Origin: Candidatus Nanopelagicales bacterium
Lineage (GTDB): Bacteria; Actinomycetota; Actinomycetes; S36-B12; UBA10799
Reading direction: 5' to 3'
Assembly: GCA_030699055.1 (NCBI GenBank)
Contig: JAUYKX010000341.1
Coordinates: 1 to 15,792, forward strand
DNA length: 15,792 bases
Shown here: piece by piece, positions 7,349 through 13,825 of the stretch
Position numbering within the stretch: the first letter of the stretch is position 1
Layout of the letters: the number at the start of each line of letters is the position of its first letter
Made by a program: the position numbers and the translations under genes
The notes under the pieces: generated by a model
Databases searched by the model: none
What the model was told of the DNA's origin: nothing
Seen by the model: only the letters and a program-made list of their open reading frames with translations

Positions 7349-7378
7349 TTGCCGGGCCAGGTTATACCGTGTCATACT
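7349..7378 (+). promoter_or_regulatory. Candidate mazE promoter for a leaderless message
   Basis: TTGCCG (7349-7354) and CATACT (7373-7378) have an 18-base spacer. The -10 element ends six bases before the GTG at 7385, so transcription would start at or next to the start codon. No Shine-Dalgarno sequence is seen before that GTG, which fits a leaderless antitoxin message. The call is from consensus matching by eye only. Confidence 0.4.
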
Positions 7379-7384
7379 TGGCTG

Positions 7385-7627
7385 GTGAAAACGGCAATCT
7401 CCGTACCGGATGTGGTTTACGAACGCGTCGAACGCAAGGCGCAACGGCTTGGCTGGAGTCGGTCGCAGTTCTACGCCACTGCTGCCGAGCAGTTACTGGA
7501 CCGTTTGGAGCGGGAGTCGGTAGCGGCGGCGATCGACGCGGCTCTGGACCTTGGGGCGGGGTCCGACGAATCCACTGACATCGCTGTCGTGGCCGGCCGC
7601 CGGACGCTCGGTTCGACCCAGTGGTAA
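7385..7627 (+). CDS. mazE: MazE-like ribbon-helix-helix antitoxin
   Basis: The product is the 80-residue antitoxin of a MazEF module. The N-terminus (VKTAISVPDVVYERVERKAQ, then RLGWSRSQFYATAAEQLLDR) is a ribbon-helix-helix DNA-binding fold: one strand followed by two helices. The C-terminal part, Ala-rich then acidic (DLGAGSDESTD), is the likely toxin-binding tail. The GTG at 7385 is chosen because the first strand starts there. The frame is open to 7295, but that upstream part overlaps the divergent acyltransferase region and resembles no antitoxin. The mazF GTG overlaps the end of this gene by seven bases. The protein probably represses its own promoter, as other MazE proteins do. Confidence 0.85.
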   Translation: MKTAISVPDVVYERVERKAQRLGWSRSQFYATAAEQLLDRLERESVAAAIDAALDLGAGSDESTDIAVVAGRRTLGSTQW

Positions 7628-7965
7628 TTTCGCGTGCCCAGATCTACTGGGTTGACCTGGGCACAGCCGAAGACAGTTCGCCGGCAGGCACCCGGCCAGT
7701 GTTGATCATTCAGTCCGACTCCTACAACAGCAGTCGAATCGCGACGACGCTCGGCGCTGTCATCACCGGCAATGAGCGGCTGGCCGCGATGCCGGGGAAT
7801 GTATTTCTGCCCAAGGAAGCCACCGGGCTTCCCAAGAACTCCGTAGTCAACGTGACCGCGCTGATCACACTGGACAAGAGCGACTGCGTCCGGCTCGCCG
7901 GGACGGTGCCGGCGCATTTGATGCGCGAAGTTGACCGGGGCCTGGGGCTGGTCCTGGACTTGTAG
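7621..7965 (+). CDS. mazF: MazF/PemK-family mRNA interferase toxin
   Basis: This 114-residue toxin is a sequence-specific endoribonuclease of the MazF/PemK family. It contains AQIYWVDLG near the N-terminus, then GTRPVLIIQSDSYNSS with the catalytic Arg25. TTLGAVITGN supplies Thr49 at the conserved Thr position, followed by GNVFLP and GLPKNSVVNVTALITLDK. This covers the whole fold in its normal order and length, so the toxin should be active. The GTG start at 7621 overlaps the mazE stop (GTGGTAA), consistent with translational coupling. The TAG stop is only three bases from the stop of the convergent acyl-CoA dehydrogenase gene, so no separate terminator fits between them and the two transcripts must overlap. 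The RNA recognition sequence cannot be read from the protein. Confidence 0.93.
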   Translation: MVISRAQIYWVDLGTAEDSSPAGTRPVLIIQSDSYNSSRIATTLGAVITGNERLAAMPGNVFLPKEATGLPKNSVVNVTALITLDKSDCVRLAGTVPAHLMREVDRGLGLVLDL

Positions 7966-7968
7966 ACC

Positions 7969-9768
7969 CTACGGCGCCATCTCGTAGGCCCCGTCATACG
8001 AGATCACTTCAGCGACGAACTCCGCTTCGCGGTCGGCGTCGATACAAGGCGAGTGGATCAGCTTCAACGCCCCGGTTCGTTGGCCCGGTGACGCTGACGC
8101 CTGCGACTGCAGATCCAGCGCGAACTGATTGAAATCGCGCACGAACACAGCGAAGATCCGATCCAGGTGAGCCTCGGTGATACCGGCACAAGCGGACACG
8201 CCTTCGCCTCGCGTGCCATCGGGTACGCCGTCCAAAGCCATGGCGACTGCTTCGCACACCAATTGGCCGTAGACAACCTGAGTGAACAACTGTCCGATCG
8301 ACAACAGCAGGTCCAGATCCTTGGCCTGCTCGGCGGTGGGTGGGTTGGTGGCGACGAGGTTGCCAAACGCCGTCAGCTGTTCGATGAAAACCGCGACATT
8401 CGGCAGATGGGCGAACCGGGTGAAAGCCGGCCGTGGATCAGCGAACGGGATTTTCGACAGGCCTGCCGCCGATCCCTGCGCGAACAAATAGGAATCGTCG
8501 GCTGAATCGATACGGACTGGCACCGATGCCAGTTCCGGACCTGCGCCGGCGGCGGCGATCAGGTACTGGGGCAGGAACTTCAGTACCAACGCCAAGTTCA
8601 CATGGACGGTGCCTTCCAGCTTCGGCAGGGCTCGAATGTGAGAGGCGGCCTGTTCGAAGTAGGTGTCGGCCTCGAAACCGCGGGCGGCGATCACGTCCCA
8701 CAGCAGGTCGATGACTCGCTCGCCCTCGCTGGTCACCTTCATCTTGGTGATCGGATTGAACAGCAGGAACCGGCGATCCTCGGCATGGGCGCAGCGGAAG
8801 TAGTCGGCGGAGCGCGCCGCGAACAGCTTCATGGCCAGCAGTCGCGCGTAGGCGTCGGCCAGCATGCGTCGCACATGGGAGAAGTCGGTTACGCGGTTGC
8901 CGTACAGGACCCGGTTGTGGGCATGACTGACCGCCTCGTAGAAAGCGTGCTCACAAATCCCGATGCCGGCCCAACCAAGATTGACCTTGCCCACGTTCAC
9001 CGTGGCCAGTGCCGCATCCCAAGCGGCCCGGCCCGTGTGCAGCAGGTCGGCGGCCGCCACCGGGTAATCATCCAACTCGAACGCAGCGACATACATTGAT
9101 CCGTGAACGACGTTGCGTTCAAGGTGATAGGCCGGATGCCGGGTGTCAACCAGGAAGAACGCGTATTCGCCGGGCCGCTGCGGATCGTCGTCGGCGAATC
9201 GGCCGAACACGCTCAATCGGGCGGCCACGTTGCCGTTGCCGATGTAGTACTTGGGCCCGGACGCCAGCCAGCCGCCGGCGCCGTCGGGGCGCAAGATCAT
9301 GTCCGTGGCGTAGATGTCCGCGCCGTGCTGCTGCTCGGACAAACCGAAACCGAAGAAACCGCCGTCGCGCAGTAATTCGCCGACGAGCTTCTTCGCCTCT
9401 TCGTTGTCGCTGGTCCAGGCTGGTCCCAACCCGAGCACCGTGACCTGCCAGGCATACCAGTGATCCAGTGAGTAGAAGCCCAGGATCTCGTTCAACTCGT
9501 TGATCCGGGCGGTGTCCCATTTCGCGTCCGGCTGTGCCGGGTCGACCAGTTCGCCAACCTCGGCAGGAGTGGCGAAGTGGGCGAACAGCTCGCTGTCGGC
9601 CACGAAGCGCTGGAAGTCCGCGTACCAGCGGGCAGAGTGGTAGTCCTGCTTCAACTGGGCCTTGCCCCGATGCTCATGCCAATCGATCAGAGATCGCAGC
9701 AACCGTTGGCTTTCGGGATCCAGGTGCTTCGGTTGGTAGTCGTTCGGGTTGAACAGCAGACTCGTCAT
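7969..9768 (-). CDS. Acyl-CoA dehydrogenase, long form
   Basis: The product is a 599-residue flavin-dependent acyl-CoA dehydrogenase, catalysing the first alpha-beta oxidation step of an acyl-CoA thioester. It is longer than the usual 380-400 residues, with an N-terminal extension of about 100 residues and a long helical C-terminal region after about 400. Core motifs are GFFGFGLSEQQHGAD (137-151) and GPKYYIGNGNVA (171-182) in the flavin/substrate region, then KVNLGWAGIGICEHAFYEAV at the start of the helical domain. The catalytic base is probably Glu385 in LPKLEGTVHVN, matching the EGT motif of medium-chain enzymes. The ATG at 9768 has a weak TAGGG eight bases upstream. It shares a 152-base intergenic region with the divergent ArsR gene and converges with mazF. 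Chain-length preference and electron acceptor are not evident. Confidence 0.93.
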   Translation of the reverse strand: MTSLLFNPNDYQPKHLDPESQRLLRSLIDWHEHRGKAQLKQDYHSARWYADFQRFVADSELFAHFATPAEVGELVDPAQPDAKWDTARINELNEILGFYSLDHWYAWQVTVLGLGPAWTSDNEEAKKLVGELLRDGGFFGFGLSEQQHGADIYATDMILRPDGAGGWLASGPKYYIGNGNVAARLSVFGRFADDDPQRPGEYAFFLVDTRHPAYHLERNVVHGSMYVAAFELDDYPVAAADLLHTGRAAWDAALATVNVGKVNLGWAGIGICEHAFYEAVSHAHNRVLYGNRVTDFSHVRRMLADAYARLLAMKLFAARSADYFRCAHAEDRRFLLFNPITKMKVTSEGERVIDLLWDVIAARGFEADTYFEQAASHIRALPKLEGTVHVNLALVLKFLPQYLIAAAGAGPELASVPVRIDSADDSYLFAQGSAAGLSKIPFADPRPAFTRFAHLPNVAVFIEQLTAFGNLVATNPPTAEQAKDLDLLLSIGQLFTQVVYGQLVCEAVAMALDGVPDGTRGEGVSACAGITEAHLDRIFAVFVRDFNQFALDLQSQASASPGQRTGALKLIHSPCIDADREAEFVAEVISYDGAYEMAP

Positions 9769-9829
9769 GGCCGGACCCTACCGGCCGGAAACGACTGCCC
9801 GGAAACAACCGGAAGGCTCCGGCAGCGAC

Positions 9830-9862
9830 TTGAAAAGCTGAACAAGTCGATGAGTTATCATC
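9830..9862 (+). promoter_or_regulatory. Candidate promoter/operator between the dehydrogenase and ArsR genes
   Basis: In the divergent intergenic region, TTGAAA (9830-9835) and TATCAT (9856-9861) resemble -35 and -10 elements, but the 20-base spacing is too wide for a strong promoter. The short inverted repeat GATGA (9849-9853) and TCATC (9858-9862), four bases apart, lies on the -10 region and would suit binding by a winged-helix dimer such as the adjacent ArsR protein. The arms are short, so chance is possible. Confidence 0.3.
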
Positions 9863-9920
9863 TGGTCACTTCAGCGGACGAACAGGCCAGGCGAGCAGGC
9901 CAGGCGAACAGGAGTGTTGG

Positions 9921-10250
9921 GTGGGAATCCCGCTTTACCAGGCGAAGGCCGAGTTTTTCCGCACCCTCGGTCACCCCGCCCGCATCCGGGTGCTGGAGTT
10001 GTTGTCACAGCGCGATCACGCTGTTCACGAACTACTTGCCGAGATCGAGATCGAACCGAGCAATCTCTCCCAACAACTGGCGGTGCTGCGCCGGGCGGGC
10101 CTCGTGCTCCAGCGCCGGGAGGGTACCGAGGTGATCTACTCCGTGGCAGTTCCCGCTGTGCGCGACTTGTTACTTGCGGCACGCCAGATCCTGCTGAGTC
10201 TCGTCGGGGAACAAGAGGGCCTGGCGGAGGAAATCAGGGGCGCGGATTGA
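9921..10250 (+). CDS. ArsR-family winged-helix regulator, Rv0081-like
   Basis: This 109-residue regulator is a single ArsR-type winged helix. It starts GIPLYQAKAEFFRTLGHPAR and continues IRVLELL. The recognition helix is IEPSNLSQQLAVLRRAGLV, the wing is QRREGTEVIYSVA, and a dimerisation helix follows. It matches closely what I recall of M. tuberculosis Rv0081, including PLYxxKAEFFxTLxHPARIR and SNLSQQLxVLRRAG. Rv0081 is a hypoxia-linked regulator at the head of the hydrogenase-like Rv0082-Rv0087 genes. There are no Cys residues and no obvious ArsR metal-binding pattern, so a non-metal signal is more likely. The GTG start at 9921 has an excellent ribosome binding site (AGGAG at 9910-9914, six bases away). 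The hyfB-like gene starts 79 bases downstream on the same strand, so the regulator probably controls that operon and itself. Confidence 0.92.
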   Translation: MGIPLYQAKAEFFRTLGHPARIRVLELLSQRDHAVHELLAEIEIEPSNLSQQLAVLRRAGLVLQRREGTEVIYSVAVPAVRDLLLAARQILLSLVGEQEGLAEEIRGAD

Positions 10251-10329
10251 CTCCAACTCCCACAGCCAGGTTCTGCCCTGGCCGTGGCCTCGCCGCGCGT
10301 ATTCACCCAGCATCGGATCGGTACGCTTG

Positions 10330-12273
10330 ATGGCCGGGCTTGCCTGCACAGCGGCGGCCTTGCTCTTGCTGGGCACCGTAGTTGCCGGTTGGTCGCGAAC
10401 CCTCCGGTTTGGGCTTTGGTTGCAAGTGGCTGGGATGGCTGTGGCTGCGGTCGTGGCCACCGCGGTCATGGTGACCGGTGTTCCGCTGGGTTCGGCGTTC
10501 GTCTCGGGCATCAGCCCGGCGCTCGGACTGGATCCGTTGAGTGCCTTCTTCGTGCTGGTCATCTCCGTGCCCGCCGTTCCAGTCCTGATCTACGCAACGG
10601 CGAGCCTGGCCGGTCAGCACCGCGCAGGCGTGATCGGCGTGCTGACCGGCGCCTTCCTGGGCGCGATGTTGTTGGTGACTTGCGCCCGCGACATCAGCAC
10701 CTTCCTGGCGGGCTGGGAACTGATGACGCTCATTCCCGCAGCCGCGATCCTGGTCCATCGGACCGACCGCGAAGCTCGCCAAACCGTGTTCATCTACCTG
10801 GCTTTGACTCATCTGGGTGGCACCGGTGTGTGGCTGTCCATGATCCTTCTGTCGGAAGCCGGTGTGCTGGCCGACCCCACTCGATTCGCCGGGCAAGCCG
10901 TCGTCCTGCAGTGGGCAGTGTGGATTGCCGCGTTGATCGGATTCGGGGTCAAGGCCGGGTTAATGCCCTTTCATGTCTGGCTTCCGCGGGCACACCCGGT
11001 CGCTCCGTCGCATCTTTCCGCCTTGATGTCCGGGGTGATGCTCAAGGTGGCGATCTACGGTCTGGTGCGAATCCTGTTCTTCTGGGCCACGCCCGTGCCG
11101 ACCGCAATCGGTCTGGCGGTCGTGGTCCTCGGGGCTGTGTCGTGTGTCGGCGGAATCACGTATGCACTCTTCCAGCGCGAACTCAAGAGGCTGCTTGCGT
11201 TCTCGTCCATCGAGAACGTCGGAATCATCGCCCTCGGGCTCGGCGCAGCCCTGCTGTTGGAGATGGGAGGCCAGCCACTCTGGGCGTCGCTGGCCTTCGC
11301 GGCGGCGCTTTTGCACACGCTGAACCATGCTGTGTTCAAGAGCCTGTTGTTCCTGGGTGCGGGCTCGGTGCAGAGGGCGGTGCACAGTCTGGGGATCGAC
11401 CACCTGGGCGGGTTGTCGCGTCGAATGCCCTGGACTGCGGCCTTCTTCATTCTGGGTGCGATAGCGATTGCCGGCCTACCGCCGCTCAACGGGTTCGTTT
11501 CCGAGTGGTTGACCCTGCAGTCTCTAATCCAAGTGGCACTTGACGGTGGCGGCGTGCCCTGGTCCGGGCCACTGGCGGCGGCGATTCTGGCGGCCACCGC
11601 CGCTCTGGCCGCGCTGTGTTTCGTAAAGGTCATCGGGCTGGTGTTCCTCGGTCAGCCGCGCACGCCGAGCGCGACAGCCGCGAGCGAGGTTCCAATGGCC
11701 ATGCGGGTCGGGCCGGGGATCCTGGCCGGCTTGTGCGTTGTCCTCGGACTTCTACCCGCCCTGCTATTGCCCGCGCTGGCGGGATTGCGCGGGGGACCGG
11801 TGGAGGTGCCGGAACATCTCGGCCTGCAGCTTCCCGGGACGGGCGGCCTGCCACCGTTGGCCCTCGCGGTTGCGCTGGTGATGCTCGTGATCGCCCTCGC
11901 GCGCCTGAGACGCGGCCACCCGGTCGCTGAGGAGACGCCCCCGTGGACCTGCGGAGGGACGGTCGAACCGTCCCTGGCTTGGACGTCCAGCGCATTCACC
12001 AAACCGCTGCGATTGAGTTGGGACGTCCTGCTGCGTCCGGTCCGGGACATCAAGGTGCGGGTTCGCGGAGGGATCACCCAGGAACTGTCATATCGGGGCG
12101 AGGTGCCCCACGTTTTCGACACGAAGGTGTACGAGCCCGTGGCGAACAGCCTGTCGCGAGCTTTCGCGCGAGTGCGTCGACTCCAGTCGGGCCTGCTCCG
12201 GAGCTACGCGTCCTTCCTCGTGGCGCTCGTCGCCCTGCTGCTGTTGGTTGTCCGCCTGGGGGGTATCGGATGA
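10330..12273 (+). CDS. hyfB: HyfB-like antiporter subunit of a group 4 hydrogenase-type complex
   Basis: The product is a 647-residue integral membrane protein of the NuoL/MrpA-like family, most like hydrogenase-4 subunit B and M. tuberculosis Rv0083 in size and context. It should form one of the proton/ion channels of the complex. The key charged residues are present: Glu130 (FLAGWELMTL), Lys208 (GFGVKAGLMPFHVWLPRAHP), Lys239 (GVMLKVAIYG), Lys286 (RELKRLLAFSSIENVG) and Lys337 (LLHTLNHAVFKSLLF). The C-terminal part after about residue 530 holds a CGG-containing loop, a soluble stretch ending GEVPHVFDTKVYEP and a last membrane helix, as in HyfB. ATG at 10330 is preferred to the adjacent TTG at 10327; no strong ribosome binding site is present. 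The stop overlaps the next gene by four bases (ATGA). Confidence 0.9.
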   Translation: MAGLACTAAALLLLGTVVAGWSRTLRFGLWLQVAGMAVAAVVATAVMVTGVPLGSAFVSGISPALGLDPLSAFFVLVISVPAVPVLIYATASLAGQHRAGVIGVLTGAFLGAMLLVTCARDISTFLAGWELMTLIPAAAILVHRTDREARQTVFIYLALTHLGGTGVWLSMILLSEAGVLADPTRFAGQAVVLQWAVWIAALIGFGVKAGLMPFHVWLPRAHPVAPSHLSALMSGVMLKVAIYGLVRILFFWATPVPTAIGLAVVVLGAVSCVGGITYALFQRELKRLLAFSSIENVGIIALGLGAALLLEMGGQPLWASLAFAAALLHTLNHAVFKSLLFLGAGSVQRAVHSLGIDHLGGLSRRMPWTAAFFILGAIAIAGLPPLNGFVSEWLTLQSLIQVALDGGGVPWSGPLAAAILAATAALAALCFVKVIGLVFLGQPRTPSATAASEVPMAMRVGPGILAGLCVVLGLLPALLLPALAGLRGGPVEVPEHLGLQLPGTGGLPPLALAVALVMLVIALARLRRGHPVAEETPPWTCGGTVEPSLAWTSSAFTKPLRLSWDVLLRPVRDIKVRVRGGITQELSYRGEVPHVFDTKVYEPVANSLSRAFARVRRLQSGLLRSYASFLVALVALLLLVVRLGGIG

Positions 12274-13211
12274 GCGCGGTTGCGTTGGTCGTCCTGGTCA
12301 TCGAGGTGGTTGCCGCAGCACTGTTGGCCCCGCTGGTGACCGGGGTCATCCAGACCACCAAAGCTCGTCTGCAGGGACGGCTGGGTCCGTCGCCGTTCCA
12401 GCCCTATCGCGAGCTACGACGGTTGTGGGGCAAGAGTTGCGTCAACCCGGCGGGTACCACGGTGCTTTACCGGCTGGCTCCGGCCGTCGTCGTCGCCGCC
12501 GTGGTGTGCTGCCTGGTCGTGGTGGCGGCCGCCGTATTGCCGCCCGCGATCCCACTGGCGCGACCTCTGGGCAGTGACTTCATTTTGATCCTGGGGCTGC
12601 TCGCCCTGGCCAGGGTTGCCGTGGCTTTGTCGGCATGGGACACCGGACAGGGGTTCGGCCTGCTGGGCGCCGCGCGCGATCTCTTCGTCGCCATTTCCGC
12701 GGAAGTGTTGATGATGTTGACTCTGGTCCTGGCGGCGTTACCGGCGGGCAGTACCGACCTGCGGGACATGCACGCTGCCGGGCTCGGGACGCATCCATGG
12801 CAGAACGCCGCCCACTGGTGTGGGCTGGTGGCCTTTTCTCTCGTCGCGATCACCGAAATGGGCCGCCAACCGGTCGACAATCCGGATACGCACCTGGAAC
12901 TCACGATGATCCACGAAGGCCCTCTGCTCGAGTACGCCGGACGGGACCTCGCCTACCTACAGTGGGCGGCAGCGGCCAAGCATGTGATCATGATTTCTCT
13001 GCTCATCGGGATCTTTCTGCCCCTGGCGGGCGATGAGCCGGTACAAATCGCCGCAACGCTTGCCTGGTTCGTCGTGGTGGTTGTGGGGGTGGCGTTCGCC
13101 GAGTCATTCCTCGCCAAGATGCGCCTGTTGCGGGTGCCCGCTTTTTTGGCCACCGGGTCAGTGGTCGCGCTTGTCGGCCTGGTGACCTGGTTTGTGGTTC
13201 CGGCCTCATGA
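12270..13211 (+). CDS. hyfC: HyfC/HycD-like (NuoH-like) membrane subunit
   Basis: This 313-residue membrane protein belongs to the respiratory complex I subunit 1 (NuoH) family, in its hydrogenase branch (HyfC, HycD; Rv0084 in M. tuberculosis). It anchors the peripheral Fe-S and catalytic arm and forms part of the coupling path. Visible marks are the cytoplasmic loop KARLQGRLGPSPFQPYREL (31-49), the segment RVAVALSAWDTGQGFGLLGA (115-134), and the signature TEMGRQPVDNPDTHLELTMI (195-214) followed by HEGPLLEYAGR. About eight hydrophobic segments are seen. The ATG overlaps the stop of the previous gene (ATGA, 12270-12273), and its own stop overlaps the next gene in the same way (13208-13211). 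An upstream open stretch back to 11943 lies inside hyfB and is not used. Confidence 0.93.
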   Translation: MSAVALVVLVIEVVAAALLAPLVTGVIQTTKARLQGRLGPSPFQPYRELRRLWGKSCVNPAGTTVLYRLAPAVVVAAVVCCLVVVAAAVLPPAIPLARPLGSDFILILGLLALARVAVALSAWDTGQGFGLLGAARDLFVAISAEVLMMLTLVLAALPAGSTDLRDMHAAGLGTHPWQNAAHWCGLVAFSLVAITEMGRQPVDNPDTHLELTMIHEGPLLEYAGRDLAYLQWAAAAKHVIMISLLIGIFLPLAGDEPVQIAATLAWFVVVVVGVAFAESFLAKMRLLRVPAFLATGSVVALVGLVTWFVVPAS

Positions 13212-13825
13212 GTCCGGTCGTCGGCTGGGTAATCGTCGCGTTGGCCGCGCTAATGCTGACCGCTCGGCGCCGGTCGGTCTGTATCGCGCTGATGGCGCTT
13301 CAGTCGTCCGCCGTCGGCGTCGCGGCTTTGGCTCTGAGTCCGGCCCGACCGGAGGCATTCGCGGTCGCCGCGATGATATTGGTGATCAAAGCCGTTGGAA
13401 TCACCTATTTCCTGACCCTGGCGGTTCGCCGCACTCGGGAGCCGTTCCGGGTCAGGGCCGACTTGGGTCCGCTCGCCCGCCTGGCGACCGCCTTGGCCGG
13501 CATCGTCGCCTTCGAGCTCCTGATTCCCCCGCTTCCGCTCCTGGCGCCTGCCGCGCAAGCGGCGGTGATCGCGGCAATGGGGTTCGGCCTGGCCATGGTC
13601 CTCACGCGGCACGCAACCTTGTTGCAGTTGATGGGCGTTCTCGCCTGCGAGAATGCGATCGCCCTGGCTGCCATCAGCTCGCCTACCGGCATGCCGCTCA
13701 TCATCGAACTCGGAGCCGTCGCCGACGTGATCGTGTTCTTCACGGTCGGATTGGCGTTCCATCGGCGGATCTTCGCCGTCCTGGGTTCGGGCGACAGCAC
13801 GAGGATGCGAGAACTCCGTGACTGA
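13208..13825 (+). CDS. hyfE: HyfE-like (NuoK-like) membrane subunit
   Basis: The product has 205 residues and is almost entirely hydrophobic, with about six or seven membrane segments. It is like hydrogenase-4 subunit E and, in place and size, Rv0085 (hycP) of M. tuberculosis. The C-terminal half is the recognisable part: HATLLQLMGVLACENAIALA, followed by ELGAVADVIVFFTVGLAFHR. There the Glu of CEN and the Glu of IELG sit within membrane segments, as in NuoK-type subunits. It is expected to link the NuoH-like subunit to the antiporter-like subunits. The ATG overlaps the hyfC-like stop by four bases, and its last eight bases overlap the next gene (13818-13825). No gene for the HyfD antiporter subunit lies between it and hyfC, matching the shorter mycobacterial layout. 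Confidence 0.88.
   Translation: MSPVVGWVIVALAALMLTARRRSVCIALMALQSSAVGVAALALSPARPEAFAVAAMILVIKAVGITYFLTLAVRRTREPFRVRADLGPLARLATALAGIVAFELLIPPLPLLAPAAQAAVIAAMGFGLAMVLTRHATLLQLMGVLACENAIALAAISSPTGMPLIIELGAVADVIVFFTVGLAFHRRIFAVLGSGDSTRMRELRD

Noticed and set aside
7955..7980. Terminator between mazF and the convergent acyl-CoA dehydrogenase gene
   Set aside because: Only three bases separate the two stops and no strong hairpin with a T-run is visible.
10284..11543. 419-codon plus-strand open frame overlapping hyfB
   Set aside because: Out of frame with the motif-containing hyfB translation, and rich in Arg/Gly/Ser without membrane segments.
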